A stretch of 64,000 nucleotides of DNA. Origin: Bradyrhizobium ontarionense. Lineage in GTDB: Bacteria > Pseudomonadota > Alphaproteobacteria > Rhizobiales > Xanthobacteraceae. Each line of letters begins with the position of its first letter. Position 1 is the first letter of the stretch. Under the pieces are notes generated by a model that saw only the letters and a list, made by a program, of their open reading frames with translations, was not told the DNA's origin and did no database searches. Position numbers and translations under genes: made by a program. This document shows positions 1-8,929 of this stretch, one piece after another. The stretch is from positions 434,001 to 498,000 of the forward strand of contig NZ_CP088156.1 of NCBI RefSeq assembly GCF_021088345.1, in the 5' to 3' direction.

Positions 1-794
1 GCGCGGTCGCCGAGCCATTTGCGAATGCCCATCATCAGCTTGGCATATCGACCTGCCGAATAGCGGGTCTTTGGCTTGCGGGCCGCGACAGCCTTTGACA
101 CCACATCGGCAATGACCTGGGGCGAGGAGCCGCCGCCCTCGCGATAGCTGTTGGCAGTGGCCTTGGCGACTTTCGCCGCCAGTGGGCCATAAGCCGTCTT
201 GCCGGAGAACTTCATCATCGGTCCTTCAACGACATTGCCGAAGTTGGTCTGGATGATGCCTGGTTCCACCACAACAACGTCGATACCGAATTGCTGCAGT
301 TCCAGGCGAAGGCTGTCGGAGAGGCCCTCAAGCGCGTGTTTGGAGGCGTGGTACCAGGCGCCGAGGGGCGTATAGATCTTGCCGCCCATCGAAGTGATGT
401 TGATGATCTTTCCGGCGCGCTTCTGCCGCATGTAGGGAACCAGCAGCTGAATCAGCGCGGCAGCCCCGAACACGTTGACTTCGAACTGGTAACGGGCATC
501 GGCGAGCGGCACATCTTCGACGGAGCCATAGAGCCCGAAGCCGGCATTGTTGATCAAAAGATCGACCCCGCCGAAGCTCTCGGTGACCGCGGTGACTGCC
601 GCGAGCCGGCTGGCCTCATCCGAGACGTCCAGTTCGATCGGGTAGGCGCCCTGATCCTTGAGCCCGTTCATCTGCTCCAGACGACGGGCGGCGACGATGA
701 CCGTCATGCCGTCCTTGATCAGCCTTTCAGCTATGACCTTGCCCATGCCCGACGATGCGCCGGTGACCAGGGCGACTTGCTTTGCGTTTGCCAT
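1..794 (-). CDS. SDR family NAD(P)-dependent oxidoreductase, 3' end cut by the window
   Basis: Read on the minus strand from the ATG at 792-794, the protein starts MANAKQVALVTGASSGMGK. It has the TGxxxGxG cofactor motif near residues 11-18, an NNAG motif (LLINNAGFG) near residue 82, and a YHASK active-site motif near residue 155. It is therefore a classical short-chain dehydrogenase, a cytosolic NAD(P)H oxidoreductase of unknown substrate. About 264 residues are present and the frame is still open at base 1, so the last few residues lie outside. Its upstream side faces the convergent end of the AraC gene. A decayed relative of the same superfamily lies at 2105. Confidence 0.88.
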   Translation of the reverse strand, partial: MANAKQVALVTGASSGMGKVIAERLIKDGMTVIVAARRLEQMNGLKDQGAYPIELDVSDEASRLAAVTAVTESFGGVDLLINNAGFGLYGSVEDVPLADARYQFEVNVFGAAALIQLLVPYMRQKRAGKIINITSMGGKIYTPLGAWYHASKHALEGLSDSLRLELQQFGIDVVVVEPGIIQTNFGNVVEGPMMKFSGKTAYGPLAAKVAKATANSYREGGGSSPQVIADVVSKAVAARKPKTRYSAGRYAKLMMGIRKWLGDR

Positions 795-938
795 TTTAAT
801 CTCCAGAGTTTCGGGCGGATGCCCTTGCTGATGGAGATCAATCTGGCGGTTTTCTCCGACCCTTTCAAAATCGCATCGCGCCAATCATCTATCTAAAGAT
901 GCCAATCCGTTATCCGCCTTACAGCGGCGTGGTGGGTG

Positions 939-1934
939 TTAATGTGCCTGCATCCTGCGCGCTTCAGCTGGGGTCAGGCCCGTCCACCCATGGAAGGCTC
1001 GATAGAACGAGTTCGGCTCCTTATAGGCCAGGAGATAACTGACCTCTTCGACGCTGAGGTTGTCTTGCGCGAGATACTGTCGGGCGAGTTCCGAACGTGT
1101 CGAGGCTAACACGGTCTGGAAGGTTTCGCCTTCCTCCTTGAGCTCGCGCTGCAGGGTTCGCTTCGACATGGCCAGGCGTTTACACATGGCTTCGATACTG
1201 GCATCCCCCGCCGGTAGCATCTCGTGCAGCGCGCGCTTGGCTCGTATCGTCGTCGGAATATCGCCGGTGCGTTCTTCCATCTCCTTGCGCAGTTGCCTCT
1301 CGAAAGCGGGCCACGCCTCGGAGTTGTCGGTGATCAGCGGAAGACCGGCATGCTCCGCCGCGATGGTGAGACTGGCGTTTGGGCCAATCTCCGGATCACA
1401 CGCAAGGAAGTCGATCGTCTCGGACCCGGCATTCTTCAACTCGGGCAACCGCACCTTTAGTGGCCTGATCATCTCGGCGGTGTAGCACCGCATGCATTCC
1501 AGCAAGTAGAGGGCCTCGAACCAGACAAATTGGGCTGGCGCTGGCGTCATTGGATCGACCGAACCAATCGCAAGGTGCAGGCCGCCGGCGTCCTCTGTCA
1601 CGTCGATCCGCATGGGCCCCATCAATGGCTTGAACAGCGAGAGGCGCTGGAAGCCGGTGCGGACGTCAGGTGACGAGGAGAACGAGAACATCGCAGGGGT
1701 GAAGGGGGCATGGGCGAACAGCCGAGCGAGATGCAAGGGCAGATCATGTCTGTCGACCTCCACGCCAATAGCCGTCCACAGATCGAACGTCTGAGACGGA
1801 GTCAGTCCTTTACCTTCATTAAGGAGGAGATCCGTCGGTAGCCCAGCGCGGCGAAGAGCCTGCTCAGCAGAAAAATTCAGAAGCTTGGACAGCTGCTTGA
1901 GGGACTTGGCCATGGGGTAGAGTCGTGTCGTCAT
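939..1934 (-). CDS. AraC family transcriptional regulator
   Basis: 331 residues. The N-terminal ~200 residues fit the arabinose-binding-like domain found in OruR/ArgR-type AraC proteins. The C-terminal ~100 residues hold the double helix-turn-helix, with SMSKRTLQRELKEEG as first recognition helix and a final block around FYRAFHGWTGLTPAEAR typical of the family. The start at 1934 has an AAGG element about 9 nt upstream; a second ATG at 1913 is possible. It is divergent from the decayed SDR gene at 2105, so its original target may be lost. Confidence 0.9.
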   Translation of the reverse strand: MTTRLYPMAKSLKQLSKLLNFSAEQALRRAGLPTDLLLNEGKGLTPSQTFDLWTAIGVEVDRHDLPLHLARLFAHAPFTPAMFSFSSSPDVRTGFQRLSLFKPLMGPMRIDVTEDAGGLHLAIGSVDPMTPAPAQFVWFEALYLLECMRCYTAEMIRPLKVRLPELKNAGSETIDFLACDPEIGPNASLTIAAEHAGLPLITDNSEAWPAFERQLRKEMEERTGDIPTTIRAKRALHEMLPAGDASIEAMCKRLAMSKRTLQRELKEEGETFQTVLASTRSELARQYLAQDNLSVEEVSYLLAYKEPNSFYRAFHGWTGLTPAEARRMQAH

Positions 1935-2104
1935 AATTGTTCGCCTTTTTCGTATGGCGCATAATCACAAGCACGGCACAGGTATGCTCGCTAGACGCTT
2001 CCGACGATTTGGCGCGTTGTGATAGAATTTTGGCATATTCCGAGAATGCAAGTGTGACGTGGTGCGGGCAAGTTCTTTTCAGGCGCGACCCGAAAGGAAC
2101 CCAA

Positions 2105-2345
2105 ATGTCAAAGACCATCCTGATTTCTGGTGCCACCTCAGGCCTCGTAAGGGCGCAGCCCGCGAATTGGCTCGCCGTGGCCATAAGGTGCTGGCGGGTG
2201 TGCGAAGCGTTGAGAAAGGCGAGGCGTTAAGGATCGATGCCACCGCAGCTGAGGTTGATACCGAGCCCGTTTTACTCGTCCCCTGTATCGAGGCGGCCCC
2301 TCGGGGCCATGATGGAGGCGTGGGAATCCATAATCCTTATTCGTG
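2105..2345 (+). pseudogene. Frameshifted remnant of an SDR oxidoreductase
   Basis: The reading frame from ATG 2105 gives MSKTILISGATSG, the start of an SDR Rossmann fold, behind a strong GAAAGGA ribosome site. Just after the glycine motif the similarity jumps to another frame (KGAARELARRGHKVLAGVRSVEKGEAL), so one indel near 2145-2150 breaks the gene. Similarity ends soon after about 2235. The intact gene would have been divergent from the AraC regulator, the usual layout for a regulator and its target. A perfect 9-bp inverted repeat (2361-2369 with 2375-2383) follows. Confidence 0.7.
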
Positions 2346-2360
2346 ATGACGACGACGTGG

Positions 2361-2383
2361 ATGGCCGTGACGCGCACGGCCAT
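2361..2383. repeat. Perfect inverted repeat with 5-nt loop
   Basis: ATGGCCGTG at 2361-2369 pairs with CACGGCCAT at 2375-2383. It lies between the SDR remnant and repeat copy A. It may be a transcription stop or an insertion scar; no T tract follows. Confidence 0.45.
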
Positions 2384-2442
2384 GACGATGACGAGAGAGG
2401 CGAGGTCACTCACTGACACGCGTTCGCCGTGCGACTGACCAT

Positions 2443-2950
2443 CTGCCCGTCGTGCCAGTTTGTCGCAAACTCATCACTTGCGGCGTCGGGAAAATCACCT
2501 CCACATTTCGGCGCATCCCGGCTCGCTGAAGAGGGACGTTTCGCGATCGTCACGAGCGTCGAGTTGGACAGCGATGGGCGCGTTGCTCTGCAGCCGGGTG
2601 TCACAGCCGGGCCGACGAACGGAGTGATGCGACGGCGAAATCGTGTGGTCCTGGCATCATCCCGGTGCTGATGCCAAGTCGGCGGTGATGATGATCCGCT
2701 GGTGACGGGGGCAAGACAGCCGGTCCCCGGGGAGAGCGCGTATAAGTCGACAGACCGTCGCGCAGGGAAGGCCGGATATTGGGCTGAACCTGTGGTTCTG
2801 CCGCGTGCTTTTTGTTGCACGCGGACCGCGGGTATCAGTCGATACCCGGTCTTCCCTGCGCCTCTTCTTCGACGAAGAGGTCGACTGATGGCACAACTCG
2901 GGCGCAGGCCGCCGCGAGATGGCTCAGTCATGCCTGCTGTTTGGAACGTG
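2443..2950 (+). repeat. Structured intergenic repeat family, copy A
   Basis: About 500 bp closely similar to 6489-6998 and 27623-28150, and in diverged, reverse form to 62130-62515. It holds a long stem (2760-2775 with 2846-2861) enclosing two hairpins, a GGCGG/CCGC hairpin with a GATGATGA loop just upstream, and a CCTCTTC/GAAGAGG hairpin (2861-2867 with 2874-2880). All six frames are broken or lack homology, so I do not call a protein. It is either a non-autonomous mobile repeat or a structured RNA; I cannot name the family. Confidence 0.8.
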
Positions 2951-3227
2951 GAGAGAGGGTCCGTGGCGATGTCCGTCGACGCATCAGGACCGCAACAGCG
3001 TGCGACGACGGAGAAAGCCTGTTGACCATCACCTCGCCCGTGGCGATTGCGGCCGGCCGCGACCGTCAGGCGTCGAGACGATGGCCTTGCGGGCGGAGGT
3101 GCAAATTCCGGTGGTCTGGTCCGACGGTCCGAGTAAGATACCCGAGGGAAGAAACGCAGAAGGCTCGGCGCAAACCGGGCCCGGTGAGCGCGTCCAACGA
3201 GCAAGTCCACGGAAGAGGGAGCATGCG

Positions 3228-4283
3228 ATGAGGATGATCAAGGGACCGGGCATCTTCCTGGCCCAGTTCGCCGCGGATGCGGTGCCGTTCAACTCGTTCG
3301 ATTCGATCTGCGGATGGGCGGCCTCGCTCGGTTACGAGGGAGTCCAGATCCCGACCTGGGATGGCAGGCTGTTCGACCTCCACAAGGCCTCGGAATCGCA
3401 GGACTACGCTGACGAGATCAAGGGGATCGCGGCGCGCCATGGACTAGGTATTACCGAGCTCTCGACCCATCTGCAGGGCCAGCTCGTCGCCGTTCACCCG
3501 GCCTATGATGCGGCCTTCGACGGTTTCGCCGCGCCGGAGGTGCGCGGCAATCCGAGTGCGCGCACGAGCTGGGCTGTCGACCAGGTCAAGCGCGCGATCG
3601 TGGCGTCCAGGCGTCTCGGGCTCACCGCGCACGCGACCTTCTCCGGCGCGCTGGCCTGGCCCTACATCTATCCGTGGCCGCAGCGTCCGCCTGGCCTGAT
3701 CGAGGCCGCGTTCGACGAACTCGCAAGGCGCTGGCTGCCGATCCTCGACCATGCGGAGGAGAACGGGGTCGATCTCGCCTATGAGATCCACCCGGGCGAG
3801 GACCTGCACGACGGCGTCTCCTACGAGATGTTCCTGCAGCGGGTGAACAACCACAGGCGCGCAAATCTGCTCTACGATCCCTCGCACTTCGTGCTGCAGC
3901 AGCTCGACTACCTCGCCTACATCGACATCTATCACGAGCGGATCAAGGCCTTCCACGTCAAGGACGCCGAGTTCAATCCGACCGGGCGCCAGGGCGTCTA
4001 TGGCGGGTTTCAGAGCTGGGTCGACCGCGCCGGCCGCTTCCGCTCGCTGGGCGACGGCCAGGTCGATTTCGGCGCGATCTTCTCGAAGCTGACGCAGTAT
4101 GACTACGCGAGCTGGGCGGTGCTCGAATGGGAGTGTGCGCTCAAGCATCCGGAGCAGGGCGCGCAGGAGGGCGCAGAGTTCATCAAGAGCCACATCATTC
4201 GGGTGACCGAGAAGGCGTTCGACGATTTCGCGGGCTCGGGCGCAGACGACATGGCCAACCGCAAGATGCTGGGCCTGTCCTGA
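3228..4283 (+). CDS. Sugar phosphate isomerase/epimerase family TIM-barrel protein
   Basis: 351 residues, xylose-isomerase-like TIM barrel (AP endonuclease 2 fold). The four expected metal ligands are visible: E186 (YEIHPGED), D217 (YDPSH), H243 (FHVKDAE) and E300 (LEWEC). The start at 3228 is chosen because GGAAGAGGGA sits 7 nt upstream; the frame is open further 5' only because the repeat is GC-rich. It is 13 nt upstream of a Gfo/Idh/MocA dehydrogenase, so the pair probably forms a small operon for catabolism of a sugar, inositol or keto-sugar. The substrate cannot be read from sequence. Confidence 0.92.
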   Translation: MRMIKGPGIFLAQFAADAVPFNSFDSICGWAASLGYEGVQIPTWDGRLFDLHKASESQDYADEIKGIAARHGLGITELSTHLQGQLVAVHPAYDAAFDGFAAPEVRGNPSARTSWAVDQVKRAIVASRRLGLTAHATFSGALAWPYIYPWPQRPPGLIEAAFDELARRWLPILDHAEENGVDLAYEIHPGEDLHDGVSYEMFLQRVNNHRRANLLYDPSHFVLQQLDYLAYIDIYHERIKAFHVKDAEFNPTGRQGVYGGFQSWVDRAGRFRSLGDGQVDFGAIFSKLTQYDYASWAVLEWECALKHPEQGAQEGAEFIKSHIIRVTEKAFDDFAGSGADDMANRKMLGLS

Positions 4284-4296
4284 GCGGAGAACGAAA

Positions 4297-5472
4297 ATGG
4301 CGATCGAGGCAAGCAGTGCAGCCGGTCGACATGACCGTATCCGGCTGGGAATGGTCGGAGGCGGGCAGGGCGCCTTCATCGGCGCGGTCCACCGTATTGC
4401 CGCACGCATCGATGACCAGTTCGAGCTGGTGGCCGGTGCGCTGGCATCCGATCCGATCCGCGCCAAGGCCTCGGCGAAGGAGCTCGGCTTGGCCTCCGAT
4501 CGCGCCTATGGCTCCTTCGAAGAGATGGCGAAGGCCGAAGCTGCGCGGACGGACGGCATCGAGGCGGTCGCGATCGTCACGCCAAACCACATGCACGCTC
4601 CGGTCGCGAAGGCTTTCCTCCAGGCGGGAATCCACGTCATCTGCGACAAGCCGCTGACGACGACCGTGGCCGAAGCCGAAGAGCTGGTGGCGCTGGTGAG
4701 GACGACGGGCAGGGTGTTCGTGGTGACGCACAACTACACCGGCTATCCCATGGTGCGACAGGCCAGGGCCATGGTTGCAAACGGCGAGCTCGGCGAGATC
4801 CGGCTGGTGCAGGCCGAATATCTTCAGGACTGGCTGACCGAGCGGCTGGAGGCAAGCGACCACAAGCAGGCGGCGTGGCGCACGGATCCGGCCCGCTCCG
4901 GCGCCGGCGGCTGCATCGGCGACATCGGCACGCATGCCTACAATCTTGCCTGCTTCGTCAGCGGGCTCGAGCTCGACGAGCTGCTCGCCGAGCTCTCGAC
5001 CTTCGTCGCGGGACGGCGCCTCGATGACGATGTCCAGATCCTGCTCAAGTGGAAGGGCGGCGCCAAGGGCATGCTATGGGCGAGCCAGGTCGCGGTCGGC
5101 AATGAGAATGCCCTCACGCTGCGAGTCTACGGCAGCAAGGGCGGACTCGAATGGGCGCAGGAGAATCCGAACCAGCTCTGGTTCACGCCGCATGGCCGGC
5201 CCAAACAGCTCCTGACCCGCGGCGGCGCCGGCGCCATCGGCGATGCGGCCCGCGTCACCCGCGTTCCCTCGGGCCACCCCGAGGGCTACCTCGAAGGCTT
5301 CGCGACGATCTATGCCGAGGCCGCGCGCGCCATCCACGCGGCGAGAGCCGGCGTGAAGCCCGATGCTGACGTCCTGTTCCCGACCGTCGAGGATGGCCTC
5401 GCGGGGGTGAAGTTCATCGATGCCGCAGTGAAATCCTCGGCCGCCAAAGGCGTGTGGGTTCGCATGAGGTGA
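4297..5472 (+). CDS. Gfo/Idh/MocA family oxidoreductase
   Basis: 391 residues. The N-terminal Rossmann domain begins LGMVGGGQGAFIGA (residues 18-30). The family's EKP motif appears as CDKPL with D117 and K118. Downstream, GGCIGDIGTHAYNL supplies the conserved Asp and His of the active site. These enzymes use NAD(P) to oxidise or reduce sugar and inositol C-OH groups, often with the substrate later isomerised by a partner like the gene just upstream. Coupled to 3228-4283 with a 13-nt gap. Confidence 0.93.
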   Translation: MAIEASSAAGRHDRIRLGMVGGGQGAFIGAVHRIAARIDDQFELVAGALASDPIRAKASAKELGLASDRAYGSFEEMAKAEAARTDGIEAVAIVTPNHMHAPVAKAFLQAGIHVICDKPLTTTVAEAEELVALVRTTGRVFVVTHNYTGYPMVRQARAMVANGELGEIRLVQAEYLQDWLTERLEASDHKQAAWRTDPARSGAGGCIGDIGTHAYNLACFVSGLELDELLAELSTFVAGRRLDDDVQILLKWKGGAKGMLWASQVAVGNENALTLRVYGSKGGLEWAQENPNQLWFTPHGRPKQLLTRGGAGAIGDAARVTRVPSGHPEGYLEGFATIYAEAARAIHAARAGVKPDADVLFPTVEDGLAGVKFIDAAVKSSAAKGVWVRMR

Positions 5473-5529
5473 GCCGCGATGAAACGCGAATGCCTGCCTG
5501 CGTCTGATCCTGAAGGCGTCCGCACGACC

Positions 5530-5830
5530 GGACGCCTCGCCTCCGATCTGCGGCCGACAGACCTGAATCCGATGCTTGGCAATAAGCTGGACAACGTCCT
5601 GCACGCAGGCGATCCAGTCTCGCGCACGATTTTGGTGCTGCGCGAGGTGGCCGTGATACGGCGCCTTGTGGTCCCCGCGGCAGTAGATCGCGACCTGCCA
5701 TCATACGCTGAGCTAATAGCGTCGCAGTCCAGCCAAGAAGCTGGGCGTCGTCGAGCGGCGACGCGCGCCTCGGGGGCGGAATGGCGACGGCTCCCAGGAG
5801 GATCGCGGTGGTGAGCAGAGGCCGTCTCAT
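5530..5830 (-). pseudogene. Possible broken gene for a small secreted protein
   Basis: On the minus strand an ATG at about 5830 starts MRRPLLTTAILLGAVAIPPP, which looks like a signal peptide. Protein-like sequence then switches frame, continuing as AIYCRGDHKAPYHG and RARDWIACVQDVVQLIAKH before a weak end. At least one frameshift and an in-frame TGA are needed to join them. I infer a decayed small exported protein; the family is not recognised, and chance cannot be excluded in this GC-rich stretch. Confidence 0.3.
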
Positions 5831-6013
5831 GTCCTGACATCCTGATCGCACCTTCAATTGACCGTCGTCGGCGACAGGCTGGATCTCCAAGGATTGTTCC
5901 GGCATCGCGACCCGGGATTGCCTTGGCCATGGCCTAGGGCCAGCCATGCCGGCAGGTGTTGGCCGCGTTAGCAAATAGTGGCAATTTATGCTCCCCAGTC
6001 GTGGAGCGATCCG

Positions 6014-6304
6014 ATGGCATCTGTCGAAAAGCTGAGCGTTGCGCTGACCAATGAGCAGGTCTCGGCTCTCAAGACGGCCGTCGAGTCCGGCGAATATGCC
6101 ACCACGAGCGAGATCGTCCGGGAGGCGGTGCGTGACTGGCAGTTGAAGCGCGAGTTGCGGCAGGAAGACATCAGGCGTTTGCGGCAGGCATGGGACGAGG
6201 GCGTTGCCAGCGGCTCTGCCGGCAAGGTCGACATGAAGCAGTTGCGCAAGGAGGCTCGCGACCGGTTGAAGGGGGCGAAGAAAGCCTCCGGCCATGCCGA
6301 TTGA
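6014..6304 (+). CDS. parD: ParD-like ribbon-helix-helix antitoxin
   Basis: 96 residues from ATG 6014. The N-terminus ([21 protein letters not shown], then [16 protein letters not shown]) is a ribbon-helix-helix DNA-binding domain of the ParD/CC2985 type. The charged C-terminus is the toxin-wrapping tail. In type II systems it neutralises ParE and represses its own promoter. The stop overlaps the toxin start at 6294 by a few bases, the normal layout, but the toxin is broken, so this antitoxin appears to be an orphan. Confidence 0.85.
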   Translation: MASVEKLSVALTNEQVSALKTAVESGEYATTSEIVREAVRDWQLKRELRQEDIRRLRQAWDEGVASGSAGKVDMKQLRKEARDRLKGAKKASGHAD

Positions 6305-6480
6305 GCTGATCTGGTCCAATTAGGCGCGGGCCGATCTGATCGATATCTATCTGCTGATCGGGCTAGAGCAGCCGGCCGCCGCCGAACGCTATCTCGATCG
6401 TATCGAGACGAGAGTCGAGCTCTTGAGATCGCAGCCACGAATGGGCGTCCGCCGCTCCGATATCAGGCCATCCATGCGCA
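6294..6480 (+). pseudogene. parE: ParE-like toxin, nonsense-mutated and truncated
   Basis: From ATG 6294 the frame reads MPIELIWSN, then TAG at 6321-6323, then ARADLIDIYLLIGLEQPAAA and ERYLDRIETRVELLRSQPRMG, which matches a RelE/ParE plasmid-stabilisation toxin. The C-terminal strand that completes the RNase/gyrase-poison fold is missing, because similarity ends near 6480 where repeat copy B begins. Both the internal stop and the truncation would inactivate the toxin. Confidence 0.8.
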
Positions 6481-6488
6481 CGCCGACG

Positions 6489-6998
6489 GCCCGTCGTGCC
6501 AGTTTGTCGCAAACTAATCACTTGCACCGTCGGGCAAATCACATCCACATTTCCTGTTATCCCGGCTCGCTGAAGAGGGACGTTTCGCGATCGTCACGAG
6601 CGTCGAGTTGGGGAAGCGATGGGCGCGTTGCTCTGCAGCCGGGTGTCACAGCCTGGCCGACGAACGGAGCGATGCGACGGCGAAATCGTGTGGTCCTGGC
6701 ATCCCGGTGCTGGCGCCAAGTCGGCGGTGATGATGATCCGCCGGCGACGGGGGCAAGACAGCCGATCCCCGGGGGAGAGCGCCTATAACCCGTCAAACCG
6801 TCGCGCAGGGAAGGCCGGATATTGGGCTGAACCTGTGGTTCTGCCGCGTGCTTTTTTGCTGCACGCGGACCGCGGGTATCAGTCGATACCCGGCCTTCCC
6901 TGCGCCCTCTCTTCAAGAGACGAGGGCCGAACTGATCCAAAACTCGGGCGCATCGCGCCGCGAGATCGCGACTTCACGCCTTCGCTGTTTGACACGTC
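6489..6998 (+). repeat. Structured intergenic repeat family, copy B
   Basis: About 510 bp, roughly 90% identical by eye to copy A. The main stem pairs 6803-6818 with 6890-6905 (GCGCAGGGAAGGCCGG and its complement). Inside it are CCGCGTGC/GCACGCGG (6844-6851, 6861-6868) and CGGGTATC/GATACCCG (6873-6880, 6885-6892). Its left end abuts and has probably removed the end of the ParE gene. No coding frame is convincing. Confidence 0.82.
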
Positions 6999-7073
6999 AA
7001 GCAAATGCACCTGAGCCGTCGTGAGGACGCGGACGGCCCACGCGCAGTCCAGTGCGAGCCGATCGGTGTGGTG

Positions 7074-7706
7074 TCAGGGTTTCACGAACCGATAGGCGAA
7101 GCGATCGGTCTTGCCCTTGATCGAGGGATCGAACGCCTTGATCCCGTGCGGATCGTCCTTGTTCGCGAGCAGGGTGCTTTCCGCGTCCAGGACGAAGCCG
7201 GCCGCCTCCACCTCCGTGCGAACGGATGCGGGCTCGATCCGATGCAGCGACTGGGCGTCGCTCGTGCCCGCCCCGACGGCGGCGGCGTGGTCGACGATGA
7301 CGTAGGACCCACCGGGCTTCAGCCGCTCGTAGACAGCTCGATTGAAGAGGGCCGCGGTCGCGCCCTTGGCCTGGATCAGCGCGGTGTGGAGGTCGTGGTA
7401 GAACAGGTGCAGCCACAGGATATCCGCTGCTTGCGTGGCCTCCGGCATCGCCACGAGGTCCGCCGAGACGGCTTCGACATTCTCTCGGCCCGGCTCCTTC
7501 GCAAGCGTCCGCATGCGGCCGACCGGATCGTTCTTGAAGTGGGCGACTTCGGCCGGCACGAAGCTGTAAACGCATCCGTCGGGTCCCACGATGCTGGAGA
7601 AGAGACGGGTCCAGTCGCCATCGCCTGGGTAAACGTCGATGACGGTGGAGCCCGCATCTATGCGTGCGAAACGGATCAACTCGGATAGCTTGGATTGGTC
7701 GTACAT
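7074..7706 (-). CDS. Class I SAM-dependent methyltransferase-like protein
   Basis: 210 residues from ATG 7706, preceded by a good TAAAGGAGAT ribosome site; an upstream extension lacks one. Motif I is present as VIDVYPGDGDWT (residues 22-33), followed by a Rossmann-like core with LKPGGSYVIVDHAA as the post-motif III strand. It resembles exported or predicted methyltransferases with a loose GxGxG. Substrate unknown. It runs in the same direction as the nitroreductase at 7815-8408 but with a gap of about 110 nt. Confidence 0.8.
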   Translation of the reverse strand: MYDQSKLSELIRFARIDAGSTVIDVYPGDGDWTRLFSSIVGPDGCVYSFVPAEVAHFKNDPVGRMRTLAKEPGRENVEAVSADLVAMPEATQAADILWLHLFYHDLHTALIQAKGATAALFNRAVYERLKPGGSYVIVDHAAAVGAGTSDAQSLHRIEPASVRTEVEAAGFVLDAESTLLANKDDPHGIKAFDPSIKGKTDRFAYRFVKP

Positions 7707-7814
7707 CGGGATCTCCTTTACGGTTGGGCATTCGACGAGCGCGCGGCGGGCGAGGGGGCGATCCACGGCTCATTCACCGCCGACCCCGAACCTGATGGCC
7801 GCAGATGGGCGGGC

Positions 7815-8408
7815 CTAGGCCCAGCGACCGGCCTCCTCAAAACTAAGGCGGGGATTGCGCGGAAACACGGAAGCTGGATCGCCGTACCCAATGCTGCAGA
7901 TGAAGTTCGACCGAACCCGCATGCCTGAGAAGAACGCCTTATCCACGCCAGCGTTGTCGAAGCCGGACATGGGCCCGCAGTCCAGTCCCAACGCCCGCGC
8001 AGCGACGATGAGGTAAGCGCCCTGCAGCGTTCCGTTTCGCATTGCCGTCACCTCGGCCACGTCTGGTGCCGCAAAGTATTTCTGCATGACCTCGGCAGCG
8101 TGAGGCAAAAGCTTGGGCAACTCGCCGGCGAAATCCAAATCGTGGCCGATAATGACCGTGACAGGAGCCTTCAGAATCTTCGGCTTATTCGGTTCCGCAG
8201 CAAGCCCGGCGAGCGTTGCCTTTCCATCAGGGCTACGCACCCAGACAAACCGCGCGGGGCTGCTGTTCGCAGATGTCGGGCCCCATTTCAGGAGGTCATA
8301 GATCTCTCGTACCAGATTGTCCCCTATAGGACGATCTGCCCATCCGTTGGGGGTGCGAGCGGAGCGAAAGATCTGATCAAGCGACTGATCGTTTGAAGCG
8401 GAAGTCAT
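7815..8408 (-). CDS. Nitroreductase family protein, RutE/HadB-like
   Basis: 197 residues from ATG 8408 (a GTG at 8447 is the alternative). The start block LDQIFRSARTPNGWADRPIG and the segment KWGPTSANSSPARFVWVRS are characteristic of the malonic semialdehyde reductase (RutE) branch of FMN-dependent nitroreductases. No other pyrimidine-degradation (rut) genes are nearby, so a general NAD(P)H:FMN reductase or detoxifying role is more likely. It is followed by the methyltransferase and preceded by a small NTF2-like gene on the same strand. Confidence 0.88.
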   Translation of the reverse strand: MTSASNDQSLDQIFRSARTPNGWADRPIGDNLVREIYDLLKWGPTSANSSPARFVWVRSPDGKATLAGLAAEPNKPKILKAPVTVIIGHDLDFAGELPKLLPHAAEVMQKYFAAPDVAEVTAMRNGTLQGAYLIVAARALGLDCGPMSGFDNAGVDKAFFSGMRVRSNFICSIGYGDPASVFPRNPRLSFEEAGRWA

Positions 8409-8488
8409 AGGTGGGAGCGCTTTCAGGAAATGGATGTTGGTCGGCACAACATCGTGTCATGCGATCACGATTCACACGTCGAACTTGA

Positions 8489-8899
8489 CTAGGTCCTTGC
8501 GTCGATCTGCGAGGCCCGCGCCAGCGCTTGCGTGTCGATGTACTCCTGGATGTGGGCGACTTTGCCGTCTCGAACGGTAATGTCGAAGACCCACTCGTCC
8601 TTGAACGGCCTATTCGTGGCTTTGATTTTTCCCGTAGCGACGCCGACGACCATAACCCGGTCTCCCTGCGCCATGAATTCGGGGGGCTTCGGGTATTGCG
8701 TTTCCACCTCTTCGGACGCCTTCTTGAGCACAGCCGCCAACTCCGCGTGCCCGCGGTGCGTGCCTGCCAGCGGCCAGCCTTCGCCCGGAATGATCCACTC
8801 GATATCTTCGGCAGCCAACGCCAGCAGATCGCGCGCGTTGCTGCTGCCCATGGCTGCAAAGAAATTCTTCACAAGCTGGACATTCTCTTCGGTGCTCAT
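8489..8899 (-). CDS. SnoaL-like / NTF2-fold protein
   Basis: 136 residues beginning MSTEENVQLVKNFFAAMGSS. It has the cone-shaped NTF2 fold signature of helices followed by DIEWIIPGEGWPLAGTHRG and late strands DEWVFDITVRDGKVAHIQEY. Such proteins are small-molecule-binding isomerases, hydrolases or of unknown activity. It sits 30 nt downstream of the SDR at 8930-9664 and probably shares its transcript. Confidence 0.85.
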   Translation of the reverse strand: MSTEENVQLVKNFFAAMGSSNARDLLALAAEDIEWIIPGEGWPLAGTHRGHAELAAVLKKASEEVETQYPKPPEFMAQGDRVMVVGVATGKIKATNRPFKDEWVFDITVRDGKVAHIQEYIDTQALARASQIDART

Positions 8900-8929
8900 C
8901 GTATCTCTCCTTTTTCGTTCGGCGCGAAT

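Noticed and set aside
2410..3210. Minus-strand and plus-strand frames inside repeat copy A, and their equivalents in copies B, C and E
   Set aside because: Frames are not maintained between copies: indels shift them while hairpins stay paired. Conservation is structural, not coding.
2919..3227. 5' extension of the TIM-barrel isomerase frame to 2919
   Set aside because: The extension reads through the end of repeat A and lacks homology. ATG 3228 has a strong ribosome site and matches the family's N-terminus.
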